A stretch of DNA of 64,000 bases. It comes from Paludibacteraceae bacterium (GTDB lineage Bacteria; Bacteroidota; Bacteroidia; Bacteroidales; Paludibacteraceae). The stretch lies in NCBI GenBank assembly GCA_017625155.1, contig JAGALP010000009.1, positions 1 through 64,000 of the forward strand, written 5' to 3'. Shown here one piece after another: positions 41,929 to 50,326 of the stretch (positions are counted from its first letter, which is position 1; each line of letters starts with the position of its first letter). The position numbers were made by a program, and so were the translations under genes. A model generated the notes under the pieces. The model did no database searches. It was not told where the DNA came from and saw only the letters and a program-made list of their open reading frames with translations.

Positions 41929-42957
41929 TTATTTATCCCAATAGATGTACTGGGTATTGCTCACTTTTTGGGCAGCAGGTTCGACCACGAAGGTGGGTGT
42001 TTCTTTGTTCCACCCCTGATAGTCGCCATTGACTGAGTCTTGCACGAAATGCTGCACATTTTCAGCCCATTGCAGCCAATGACGCATATCGGTACATTGT
42101 GTGTCGATTGTCGTGAACTCATCATAGCGCGTTTGGCGACCAATGATATTGTTGTGCAAGTCCATATAGTGATCGCACGGCGCATTAGGGCTCTTCCATT
42201 CCCAAAAAATATCCATGATAGCGTGCGACAGCCATTCGCCGACATATGTGCGCAATAGGACATTGACATAAATATGCTTGAACGCATCGCCAGGACGACC
42301 ATTATTGGTAGCTTCGCCATAGTAATAGCGCGCCAATTTCTCGGCACGCGCTTTGCTCTGCAGCACGCGAAAGAACAACCTTGGACCGCGCCACAGCAGC
42401 AATGTCAATAGCACATCTTCCTCCTCGAAAAATGCGAGATTCAACGTGTCGAACGCCTCACGCGTAAGGGGCTGTTCGCTATGCACGAGGGATTGCAAGG
42501 CGTTCCAATCAGCCTGCTCTTCTGGCGTCAATTCGAGCACCTCTATCTCTTCTGCCAACGAAAGTGAGTCTAATGCCGCAGAAAAATCGGTACGCAGCGA
42601 CGCGGTAGAAGTAAAATTAATCTCCTGTCTATGCGGATTAAACAAAATCGGTTTTCGCTGCGAGGAGACAAATAACCTATCCGTCAATGCACACAGCCGA
42701 TTGATATATCCCGCATAGGCTTTTTCAGGATAGAGGCGTATTAACTCCTGTTCTATGTACTCGGCTATCGTATGGTCTTGCAAAGCAGTATCAGCTTCCC
42801 ACTGTGCTCCCAATACGTAGAGTAGCTCTGCGGGAAAAGTGGGAATCACGGTCGTATCAGGTTGTGCTGCAATGGGGAACTGCGCCACTTGCTGAGTGCG
42901 GCAACTCGCAAGCATCACACATGCTAATCCTATCAAAAATACGAGAAACTTACGCAT
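41929..42957 (-). CDS. Lipoprotein with DUF6973-like domain
   Basis: 342 residues from the ATG at 42957; the longer frame overlaps the promoter. Lipoprotein signal MRKFLVFLIGLACVMLASC. The C-terminal half has GPRLFFRVLQSKARAEKLARYYYGEATNNGRPGDAFKHIYVNVLLRTYVGEWLSHAIMDI (in parts) and YMDLHNNIIGRQ, the GDAFKH...MDLHNN..G pattern of DUF6973. The His and Asp/Asn residues suggest a metal site, but activity is unknown. Probably attached to the outer membrane. Confidence 0.75.
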   Translation of the reverse strand: MRKFLVFLIGLACVMLASCRTQQVAQFPIAAQPDTTVIPTFPAELLYVLGAQWEADTALQDHTIAEYIEQELIRLYPEKAYAGYINRLCALTDRLFVSSQRKPILFNPHRQEINFTSTASLRTDFSAALDSLSLAEEIEVLELTPEEQADWNALQSLVHSEQPLTREAFDTLNLAFFEEEDVLLTLLLWRGPRLFFRVLQSKARAEKLARYYYGEATNNGRPGDAFKHIYVNVLLRTYVGEWLSHAIMDIFWEWKSPNAPCDHYMDLHNNIIGRQTRYDEFTTIDTQCTDMRHWLQWAENVQHFVQDSVNGDYQGWNKETPTFVVEPAAQKVSNTQYIYWDK

Positions 42958-42977
42958 ATATGTACCAAAATTTTGTG

Positions 42978-43008
42978 CAAAAGTACTACAAAAAATGCAC
43001 ATACGCAA
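42978..43008 (-). promoter_or_regulatory. Promoter of the DUF6973 lipoprotein
   Basis: On the minus strand TTG (43006-43008), 20 nt, TACTTTTG (42978-42985). Confidence 0.65.
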
Positions 43009-43045
43009 ATAAAAGTTAAGAATTAAGAATAATTCGCTTGAATTG

Positions 43046-43076
43046 TTGCATATCTCGCAGAAAAGTAGTACCTTTG
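43046..43076 (+). promoter_or_regulatory. Promoter of the EEP-nuclease gene
   Basis: TTG 43046-43048, 20 nt, TACCTTTG 43069-43076. Confidence 0.7.
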
Positions 43077-43102
43077 TGGCATATTTGTAAAATCAACATC
43101 TT

Positions 43103-44389
43103 ATGCGCAAAATTCTTTTATTACTTATCTTCCTTTGGACTAACTCACTGCTTGCTGTAGAGAAAGTACAACTGCCCGAATTATTAACGAAAGGCTGGGA
43201 TAAATACATCGGAAAAATGGTGCAAATCACCACTCCGCTTTATGTATGTGGCAACTACTACGATTCGCTCATCCTTGCCCCTGAACGTCTATACGTTCCA
43301 GAGGAACGCGCCATAGGTTTGGCAGAGGGCGACAGTACGATGTATTTGGCTATTAAACAGGCAAATAGGGCACAGATCATTAGTTTGACATGCAATATCC
43401 GCAACTATGAAGTGCGCACGGGGGCAGTATTGAAGAACCTGACCGCTCGTGTGGTTGCACCAGGAAAACTAGTGACAGGTGCTACGCCAAAGTTCCAAAA
43501 TAACAAGCCCGAGCCAAAGCCCAAGATGCCAAAGGGCCTGCTAGTATGTGCCGCCAATATCCAAAACTACTTCTATGATTTGGGCGGCTATGCACATCGC
43601 AAGACCACCAAAGAGCAACAAGCTATTCAAACAGAGAAAATCAGCAAGGCTCTCACACACATCAATGCCGATATCTATGCTATTTGCGAAATACAGAAAG
43701 GCGATAGTGCAGCTGAGATGTTGGTGCGAGCTATGAATGAAAGAGCCAAAAAAGCGCGCTATGCATATGTATCGCAAGGTTGGAACAATGGAGATACCAT
43801 CTCCTGTGGCTATATCTATCGCACCGACCGCGTGCGCCCATATGGTGACCTGCAATATGGCTATCATAATCCGAACAACCACTACCACTATCGCATGGTG
43901 GCATGCGGATTTGAAGAGATTAAGAGCGGTGAGCGTTTTGTATTGAACATCAACCATCTCCGTTCAAAGCGAGGCACGGGCGATGCGTCTAATAGCAAAA
44001 GAATGGTGAATGTGGATAGTCTATTGATGATGTTGGATAAGATTGAGAAAGAGCAATTGTTTGGCGATGCGGATATCCTGCTCGTAGGTGACTATAACTG
44101 TTATAGCCAAGAGCAACCTATCCAAACGCTCATTCGAGCTGGTTATGAAGATGTACTAATGCAATATGATTCAACGGGGTATTCCTATGTGTATCACAGC
44201 GAGGCGGGTTATTTGGATCGCGCATTTGCATCTCCAACAATGGCAACACAAGTGAAGGCAGTGCACCCTTATTACCTCAATGCCGACTATTTCTACTCGC
44301 GTGGATACAAGCGTCGGCTTGACAAGACGATGTTCCGCTATGCGGACCACGACCCTATACTAATTAGCCTACAATTAAACGATAAATAA
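43103..44389 (+). CDS. Exported endonuclease/exonuclease/phosphatase family protein
   Basis: 428 residues. Signal peptide MRKILLLLIFLWTNSLLA. N-terminal OB-like region (GKMVQITTPLYVCGNYYDSLILAPERL). Then the EEP fold: VCAANIQNYFYD, DIYAICEIQKGDSA (catalytic Glu), VLNINHLRSKRG, ILLVGDYNCYSQEQP (D.N pair), YLDRAFAS, and ADHDPILISL (terminal D-H). It resembles secreted nucleases of the ExeM/NucH type that pair an OB fold with EEP. A periplasmic or extracellular nuclease or phosphatase is likely. Confidence 0.85.
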   Translation: MRKILLLLIFLWTNSLLAVEKVQLPELLTKGWDKYIGKMVQITTPLYVCGNYYDSLILAPERLYVPEERAIGLAEGDSTMYLAIKQANRAQIISLTCNIRNYEVRTGAVLKNLTARVVAPGKLVTGATPKFQNNKPEPKPKMPKGLLVCAANIQNYFYDLGGYAHRKTTKEQQAIQTEKISKALTHINADIYAICEIQKGDSAAEMLVRAMNERAKKARYAYVSQGWNNGDTISCGYIYRTDRVRPYGDLQYGYHNPNNHYHYRMVACGFEEIKSGERFVLNINHLRSKRGTGDASNSKRMVNVDSLLMMLDKIEKEQLFGDADILLVGDYNCYSQEQPIQTLIRAGYEDVLMQYDSTGYSYVYHSEAGYLDRAFASPTMATQVKAVHPYYLNADYFYSRGYKRRLDKTMFRYADHDPILISLQLNDK

Positions 44390-44408
44390 ACAAAAATACC
44401 GCTTTTTC

Positions 44409-44439
44409 TTGCATGTATGCAAAAAAAACAGTAACTTTG
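44409..44439 (+). promoter_or_regulatory. Promoter of the gene at 44467
   Basis: TTG 44409-44411, 20 nt, TAACTTTG 44432-44439. Confidence 0.7.
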
Positions 44440-44466
44440 CACGATAATTTGGATAACTTTGTGATT

Positions 44467-44979
44467 ATGGTAGAGATTTTGAGATATTGTATTCCTGCCC
44501 TTTGCGTGCTTTTGGCGACATGGTTTGTGATGCATAAGTTTTATAAAAACGAGGAAGAAAAGCGTCTTTGGGAATTGAAAAGACTGTCACAAAAAGAGAT
44601 TTCTCCGATTCGAGTGCGCGCATATGAGCGCTTGTCATTGTTGCTGGAGCGTACTACGCCAGAGCACATGCTCATTGATCTCAATTTGGCGGAAATGACC
44701 CCCCTGCAAGTGCAAGCACATTTGATGCATACTATTCGTCAAGAGTATGACCATAACCTCAGCCAACAGATTTATGTAAGTGACGAGGTGTGGGGTTTGA
44801 TTGACAACGCCAAGCAACAGACAGTGGCTTTTGTGAATAGCATCGCACAACAAATGCCAGTTGGAAGTAGCGCCTTAGACTATGCTAAAACGCTCATAAC
44901 AGCCTATCGCACCAACGGTGATACGCCTAATGATATTGCACTGCAAGCACTCAAAAACGAAGCGAAGACATTATTGTGA
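44467..44979 (+). CDS. Membrane-anchored Bacteroidota protein of unknown function
   Basis: 170 residues from ATG 44467; the promoter at 44409-44439 rules out the earlier start. One N-terminal membrane helix (about 5-24), then a basic region and a helical cytoplasmic domain (RAYERLSLLLERTTPEHMLIDLNLAEMTPLQVQAHL, in parts). It resembles the single-helix proteins annotated DUF7935, with the ERL..LLER..P motif; identification is moderate. It starts an operon with the DUF6452 and DUF6048 genes. Confidence 0.65.
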   Translation: MVEILRYCIPALCVLLATWFVMHKFYKNEEEKRLWELKRLSQKEISPIRVRAYERLSLLLERTTPEHMLIDLNLAEMTPLQVQAHLMHTIRQEYDHNLSQQIYVSDEVWGLIDNAKQQTVAFVNSIAQQMPVGSSALDYAKTLITAYRTNGDTPNDIALQALKNEAKTLL

Positions 44980-45030
44980 TATATGACGCAAGAAAAAGGA
45001 GCCAAGACATATCACTTTCGATTGTGGAAG

Positions 45031-45507
45031 ATGAAGCATATTCGTCTTTACTCTTTATTCCTTGTTCTTTGCTCCCTTTTCGCGGCTTGCGAACCAGACA
45101 CCGCATGCCACCAAGAGTTGGGCACTGCAGTACAAATCACCCTCTCCGCAGATTCTGTCACTTCGGCTGGCGACACAGTGCACTATACCCAATGGGATAG
45201 CATCACCGTTGTAGGTATCGGTAGCGACATAGGCATGCAAGGCAAAGGTATCAAGGGCATGGGACTGGAATTGCGACCTGACACCAATCTAACCGCCTAC
45301 TTGATGCTCTATCACAACCAAATAGATACACTTTTTATCCAGCACACCCCTCGTCAGCAGTTTATTAGTCTGGCTTGCGGTTGTGCGGTGTATCACACCA
45401 TTACTGCGGCATGGTCAAGTGATTCACGCGTGGATAGTGTAAGTATTATCAACGCGAGCGTAGAATCCGTTGCACAAGACAATCTGTGTATTTACCTGCA
45501 TGAATAG
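45031..45507 (+). CDS. DUF6452-like lipoprotein
   Basis: 158 residues from ATG 45031, which gives a clean lipoprotein signal (MKHIRLYSLFLVLCSLFAAC). ATG 44983, 48 nt upstream, is the alternative and is only 3 nt after the preceding stop. Conserved-looking Cys residues (CEPDTAC, ACGCAVYH) and beta-rich body fit DUF6452, a family that pairs with DUF6048. The function is unknown. The 3' end overlaps the next start by 8 nt. Confidence 0.68.
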   Translation: MKHIRLYSLFLVLCSLFAACEPDTACHQELGTAVQITLSADSVTSAGDTVHYTQWDSITVVGIGSDIGMQGKGIKGMGLELRPDTNLTAYLMLYHNQIDTLFIQHTPRQQFISLACGCAVYHTITAAWSSDSRVDSVSIINASVESVAQDNLCIYLHE

Positions 45508-46144
45508 ACTATTGCTCATAGTATCCCTCTGTTGCCTCGCATTATGCGCGAGCGCACGCGAGTATACAGACACCGCTGTATATCAGGGCATGAGCGTGAA
45601 GTTGGATATTGGAAACTCCGTTCTTGAGTTGGCGCGTTCAGCAGGAAAGATACAAAGTTATGAAGCTGCCATCAATGTGCGCCTTGCTAAACGCTTCTAC
45701 CCTACCCTTGAAGCAGGATATGCCATGGCAGAGCGTGGTGCAGATGGTGGAATGCACAAAGGGCAAGGTGGTTTTGGACGAATTGGAATGGACTTGGCTG
45801 TTGTCAAGAAAGGTGCATCTGAAAATAATATGCTAGTTGGCTTGCGATTTGGTGGGGCATACCAAAACTACGACCTTACGAATGTCAAGTTGTATAGCGA
45901 TTATTGGGGAGAGCAAAGACTTAACTTCTACGACCAACAGCGATTTGATTGTTGGGGAGAGATAGTAGCTGGCTGCCAAGTGCAAGTGCATAAAGGATTT
46001 CAAATGGGATGGTATGTTCGTATGAAACTACTATTTACCCGCAATGCTAAAGAGGGAGAAGTGATGCCATACTATATCCCAGGATTTAGTTTTCGCAAGG
46101 ACTTTCAATGGGGACTAAACTACTACCTCGCGTATAAATTCTAA
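45500..46144 (+). CDS. DUF6048-like outer-membrane protein
   Basis: 214 residues. Signal peptide MNRLLLIVSLCCLALCASA, then alternating strands (SVKLDIGNSVLELARS, FYPTLEAGYAMAERG, NMLVGLRFGGAYQNYDL) ending in an aromatic strand (WGLNYYLAYKF) with terminal Phe, as in outer-membrane beta-barrels. It fits DUF6048. Pairing with the lipoprotein upstream suggests a small envelope complex. An earlier in-frame start at 45470 lies inside the previous gene. Confidence 0.72.
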   Translation: MNRLLLIVSLCCLALCASAREYTDTAVYQGMSVKLDIGNSVLELARSAGKIQSYEAAINVRLAKRFYPTLEAGYAMAERGADGGMHKGQGGFGRIGMDLAVVKKGASENNMLVGLRFGGAYQNYDLTNVKLYSDYWGEQRLNFYDQQRFDCWGEIVAGCQVQVHKGFQMGWYVRMKLLFTRNAKEGEVMPYYIPGFSFRKDFQWGLNYYLAYKF

Positions 46145-46197
46145 CAACATTGAACCATTTTGAACAACATTGAACTATATTAACTAATGATACAATC

Positions 46198-48207
46198 ATG
46201 AATTCAAAACAACTAATGACAAAAGCAGCCGATAATATCCGTATTTTGGCTGCAGCAATGGTCGAGAAGGCCAAGAGTGGTCACCCTGGTGGCTCAATGA
46301 GTGGAGCAGACTTCGTACAAGTGCTTTACTCTGAGTTCCTTATCCACGATCCAGAGAACCCATGTTGGGAGGCACGCGACCGTTTCTTCCTTGATCCTGG
46401 TCACATGTCACCTATGCTCTATGCACAACTCTGCATGACTGGTCACTTCACCATGGATGAACTCAAGCAACTCCGCCAATGGGGTAGCGTTACTCCTGGT
46501 CACCCAGAGCGCAATGTGGAGCGTGGCATCGAGAATACCTCTGGTCCTCTTGGTCAAGGTCATACTTTCGCAGTAGGTGCAGCTATCGCAGCGAAGTGGT
46601 TCAACGCTCGCTATGGCGAGGTGCACAATCCTACTATCTACGCTTTCATCTCTGATGGTGGTATCCAAGAGGAAATCAGCCAAGGTGCAGGCCGTATGGC
46701 AGGTCATCTCAAACTCGACAACCTCATTATGTACTACGACTCCAACGAAGTGCAACTCTCTACCAACTGCAACGAGGTAAGTTCCGAGAACGTAGCCATG
46801 AAATACGAGGCATGGGGTTGGTATGTACAAGATATTGATGGTCATGATCCAGAGGCTATCCGTCAAGCTATTCTCAATGCACAAGCAGAGAAGAATCGCC
46901 CATCGCTCATCATCGGTCATACTTCTATGGGTAAAGGCTGCGTGAATGCCGAAGGCGAGAGTTGGGAAGGTAAGACCTCGACCCATGGTCAGCCACTCAG
47001 CAAGTCTGGCGCAAGCTTTGAGACCACTGTCAAGAACCTCGGTGGTGACCCAGAGAACCCATTCCAAATCTTCCCAGACGTGCAAGCGCTCTACGACAAA
47101 CGTGCCGAAGAACTGCGCGAAATAACCAATCAACGCTATGCCGCTTACCACGAGTGGGCAACCGCTAACCCATTAGCTGCTAACGAGTATGAGACCTTTA
47201 TGCGTGGCGAAGCGCCTTGCGTGGACTGGAGCGAAATCATGCAAAAGCAAAACGTGGCTACCCGTGCTGCGTCTGCTAATGTATTGGCTTATCTATCAGA
47301 GCATGTCGGCAACATGATTGTATCCTCCGCCGACCTCTGCAACTCCGACAAGACCGATGGTTTCCTCAAACATACCCACGTCATCACTCCTAACGATTTC
47401 ACAGGTCGTTTCCTGCAAGCAGGTGTCAGCGAGCTCACCATGGCATGCGTCTGCATCGGTATGGCACTCCACGGCGGTATCATTCCTGCCTGCGGTACTT
47501 TCTTCGTGTTCTCTGATTATATGAAACCTGCTGTTCGTATGGCAGCATTGATGGAAGTGCCCGTGGTATTTATCTGGAGCCACGACGCTTTCCGTGTAGG
47601 CGAGGATGGTCCTACTCACGAGCCAGTGGAGCAAGAGGCACAAATCCGTCTTATGGAGAAACTGCACAACCACTCTGGTCGCCCCAGCGTGATGGTACTC
47701 CGTCCTGCTGACGCCGAGGAGACTACTGCTGCATGGAAGATGGCAATGGAGAATATCTATACCCCTACTGCCCTCATCCTCTCTCGCCAAGATGTTACCT
47801 CTGTCCCTAACACCTCAGAGGCTGGCGTGAAGAAAGGTGCGTATATCGTAAGCCAAGATGAGAACCCACAAGTGGTGATGATTGCTTCTGGTAGTGAGGT
47901 TTCTACCCTTATGGCAGGTGCTGAACTCCTTCGTGCAGAGGGTATTCGCTTGCAGATTGTCAGCGTGCCATCTGAGGCTATCTTCCGCCAACAAAGCAAG
48001 GAGTATCAAGCAGAGGTATTGCCACAAGGTGTTACTCGCTTTGGTTTGACCGCAGGCTTGCCATGTAACCTCGAAGGCCTCGTAGGCGAACATGGCACTG
48101 TATGGGGACTCAACTCATTCGGCTTCTCTGCTCCATACAAAGTCCTCGACGAGAAACTCGGCTTCACCGCACAAAATGTGTACGACCAAGTGAAGAAGTT
48201 GCTCTAA
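46198..48207 (+). CDS. tkt: Transketolase
   Basis: 669 residues, thiamine-diphosphate enzyme of the pentose phosphate pathway. Motifs are KSGHPGGSMSGADFVQVLYSEF, LDPGHMSPMLYAQL, TSGPLGQGHTFAVGAA, ISDGGIQEEISQGAGRMAG (ThDP/metal GDG-like motif as SDG), GHTSMGKG, FFVFSDYMKPAVRMAAL, HDAFRVGEDGPTHEPVEQ and a C-terminal regulatory domain. Length is standard. The leader holds AACATTGAAC words. A terminator follows at 48241. Confidence 0.95.
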   Translation: MNSKQLMTKAADNIRILAAAMVEKAKSGHPGGSMSGADFVQVLYSEFLIHDPENPCWEARDRFFLDPGHMSPMLYAQLCMTGHFTMDELKQLRQWGSVTPGHPERNVERGIENTSGPLGQGHTFAVGAAIAAKWFNARYGEVHNPTIYAFISDGGIQEEISQGAGRMAGHLKLDNLIMYYDSNEVQLSTNCNEVSSENVAMKYEAWGWYVQDIDGHDPEAIRQAILNAQAEKNRPSLIIGHTSMGKGCVNAEGESWEGKTSTHGQPLSKSGASFETTVKNLGGDPENPFQIFPDVQALYDKRAEELREITNQRYAAYHEWATANPLAANEYETFMRGEAPCVDWSEIMQKQNVATRAASANVLAYLSEHVGNMIVSSADLCNSDKTDGFLKHTHVITPNDFTGRFLQAGVSELTMACVCIGMALHGGIIPACGTFFVFSDYMKPAVRMAALMEVPVVFIWSHDAFRVGEDGPTHEPVEQEAQIRLMEKLHNHSGRPSVMVLRPADAEETTAAWKMAMENIYTPTALILSRQDVTSVPNTSEAGVKKGAYIVSQDENPQVVMIASGSEVSTLMAGAELLRAEGIRLQIVSVPSEAIFRQQSKEYQAEVLPQGVTRFGLTAGLPCNLEGLVGEHGTVWGLNSFGFSAPYKVLDEKLGFTAQNVYDQVKKLL

Positions 48208-48240
48208 TAAGTAATCACATCGCAAAGGCGATTGGTTTAA

Positions 48241-48270
48241 TGCTCGGCGAATTAACGCCGAGCATTTTCC
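48241..48270 (+). terminator. Terminator of tkt
   Basis: TGCTCGGCG (48241-48249), loop, CGCCGAGCA (48256-48264), then TTTT. Confidence 0.75.
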
Positions 48271-48379
48271 GTCTTATGTACCCGCTGCTCACTGCGTAAG
48301 CCGCTACCGCAGCTCTGCTACCATCACCTCGCCTTTTGGCGACACCACATCACAAAGCGCCACCGCCTGCACTTAGCGC

Positions 48380-48632
48380 AAAAAGCACTTTTATTAAGAT
48401 TCCCTTCCCTAGTACCTTCCCAATCTGCTCCGTGTCAAAGACCTAAGACGAACCAAGGACGAACCAAGGATGAACCTAAGAACGCTGAAACACAAAAAGT
48501 GCTGTTTGTTAAGATTGCCGTCTCTTTTACCTCTCTTATACCTTCCCTCATTTTACCGACCGACGAGCGGGAGAAGACCGAGAGAACTCCGACTCAACTT
48601 CCCGCAAGCCAAAAGTGCTTTTTCTTAAGATT
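48380..48632. repeat. Three spaced copies of an AAAAGTGCTTTTTCTTAAGATT block
   Basis: Copies at 48380-48401, 48494-48516 and 48611-48632, spacing 114-117 nt, differing at few bases; each ends TTAAGATT. Confidence 0.6.
48447..48480. repeat. 11-nt tandem repeat
   Basis: Units ACGAACCAAGG, ACGAACCAAGG and ATGAACCTAAG follow one another. Confidence 0.65.
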
Positions 48633-48636
48633 GAGT

Positions 48637-48718
48637 CCTAAAAAGGTCGCCTTGAATCCTAAAAAAGTTGACTGCTTTCCTAAAAAGGTTGATCCACTTC
48701 CTTAAATAGTTACCGAAC
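48637..48718. repeat. 21-nt tandem repeat
   Basis: Four units beginning CCTAAAAAGGTTGA with a variable CTTT/ACTT end. The 21-nt period keeps frame and would encode PKKVDxx units, but no credible gene surrounds it. Confidence 0.6.
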
Positions 48719-48932
48719 GCGATTGTGCACTTCGTTCGCATTCTTGCGGACGTTGTTTGTTTCTAAACTTTAGGCACTTACAGGGACCTCGAAAAATCTG
48801 CTGATTTTTGGAGTGTTGTTGTGCCGTCCTATAAACTAGCGCTTTGCACCCCTCTTTGTTTATTAATCCCGAATATTTTCGGGCAAATCCTAGTCTATAA
48901 ACTATAATCTTTCAACTTTCTTCTAAAAACAT

Positions 48933-48963
48933 TTGCATGTCTAAGAAAAAAGTAGTAATTTTG
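48933..48963 (+). promoter_or_regulatory. Promoter of the DUF262 pair
   Basis: TTG 48933-48935, 20 nt, TAATTTTG 48956-48963. Confidence 0.7.
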
Positions 48964-49009
48964 CATTCGGAAGTGTAATTCTTCCTAGAATCTAATATTT
49001 TATACCCAC

Positions 49010-50326
49010 ATGAAACAAAAAAAGAAATCACCTCAAATCTGTTCTATTGATACCTTGCTAAGGAAAAAACTTAACATCCCTAGTTATCAACGTCCATACA
49101 AATGGACCGATAAAAACATTATAGATCTCCTTCTTGACATACAAAAAAGCATTGAAGATAGTAGAAAATATTCAACTTTTAAGTATAGAGTAGGCACCAT
49201 AATTCTGCATAAGAATGATAAGAATGAGTTGGAAATTGTGGATGGTCAACAACGTGTACTTTCATTTTTATTGCTTAAGTTGTATTTAGATCCTTCTTTT
49301 GTTTGTAGCTTATTGAATATTGAATTTGCAAACAAGGTAACACAAAGGAATTTACACGAAAACTTTAAAACTATTTGTGAGTGGTTTTCTTCTGCAGCAA
49401 AGGATGATAGGTCTAACTTTAATAACGCATTAAAAAATATTTTAGAAGTTGTTGTCGTAACAGTGGATAAAATTAGCGAGGCTTTTCAATTATTTGACTC
49501 TCAGAACTCTAGAGGTAAGGCATTATATCCTCATGATTTACTCAAAGCCTATCATTTAAGGGAGATTCATGACAAATATGAGATGCAAAATGCTGTGGTA
49601 AAATGGGAATCTAAACAACCCAAAGCAATACGAGAACTTTTTGATTTATATTTATTTCCTATTTGGAATTGGGCAAAACGTCGTAAGTGTGGTAATTTTA
49701 GAACGGCTGATATTGACATATACAAAGGTATAGGTGAAGATTCCCTATATACATATGCGCGCAGAGCTAATAAAGCAATGCCTTATTTTCTTATAACAGA
49801 ACCATTTATTGCAGGAGCGGATTTCTTTGCCATGGTGGATCATTATATGCTGATGCTTCATAATATCAAAAATGAAATCGTAACAAACCCCGCTTTGCAT
49901 GAATTAGAGCTTATTTTGACAGGCGGAAAAGATGTTAACTCTGCAGAAGAGTTAGATAAAACATATGATAAGTCTGCTATAGGAATTACTCATGCACGCA
50001 ATTTATTTTATTGTGCATTATTGTGTTATTATGATCGCTTTCACAATTTTGACACTATGGCAGTAAAGAAATTATTTGTTTGGGCAATGATGGTACGAGT
50101 TGATATGCAACATTTGGGATTTGACACCATCAATCGGTATGCTATTGGTTTGGGGGATAATGATAAATATAGTAATGCTATGCCAGTTATATCAATGATT
50201 ACTTATGCGCGTAAGCATACGGAAATATCCAGTATGAGACTTAATCTCAGGAATGGAGAAGCTGCAAATAATAAGTGGGAAAAATTACACGATAAACTTA
50301 AAGAAATAATCAATGGAAATAATTGA
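49010..50326 (+). CDS. DUF262-domain protein (GmrS-like), first of pair
   Basis: 438 residues. DUF262 (ParB/Srx-like nucleotidase fold): IPSYQRPYKW at 23-32, VDGQQR at 77-82, and FDSQNSRGKALYPHDLLKAYHL at about 162-183, where the last motif is FxxxNxRGxxL. GmrS-type proteins hydrolyse NTPs and sense modified DNA with the DUF1524 partner. No HNH nuclease motif is seen in the C-terminal half. The gene is AT-rich and has its own promoter. It overlaps the next gene by 14 nt. A phage-defence or type IV restriction role is inferred from family. Confidence 0.85.
   Translation: MKQKKKSPQICSIDTLLRKKLNIPSYQRPYKWTDKNIIDLLLDIQKSIEDSRKYSTFKYRVGTIILHKNDKNELEIVDGQQRVLSFLLLKLYLDPSFVCSLLNIEFANKVTQRNLHENFKTICEWFSSAAKDDRSNFNNALKNILEVVVVTVDKISEAFQLFDSQNSRGKALYPHDLLKAYHLREIHDKYEMQNAVVKWESKQPKAIRELFDLYLFPIWNWAKRRKCGNFRTADIDIYKGIGEDSLYTYARRANKAMPYFLITEPFIAGADFFAMVDHYMLMLHNIKNEIVTNPALHELELILTGGKDVNSAEELDKTYDKSAIGITHARNLFYCALLCYYDRFHNFDTMAVKKLFVWAMMVRVDMQHLGFDTINRYAIGLGDNDKYSNAMPVISMITYARKHTEISSMRLNLRNGEAANNKWEKLHDKLKEIINGNN

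Larger units (their letters stand above)
48271..48932. other. Intergenic region with several short tandem repeats
   Basis: About 660 nt without a convincing gene. It holds an 11-nt unit repeated three times (48447-48480, GACGAACCAAG-type), three copies of a 22-nt block (AAAAGTGCTTTTT + TTAAGATT at about 48380, 48494 and 48611, spaced about 115 nt), and four 21-nt units (48637-48718). See the findings. Confidence 0.6.

Noticed and set aside
46408..47151. Open frame antisense to tkt
   Set aside because: A shadow of transketolase, no independent evidence.
48499..48705. Possible small gene with PKKVDxx repeats
   Set aside because: The 21-nt repeat keeps frame, but there is no promoter or conserved N-terminus; it reads as repetitive DNA.
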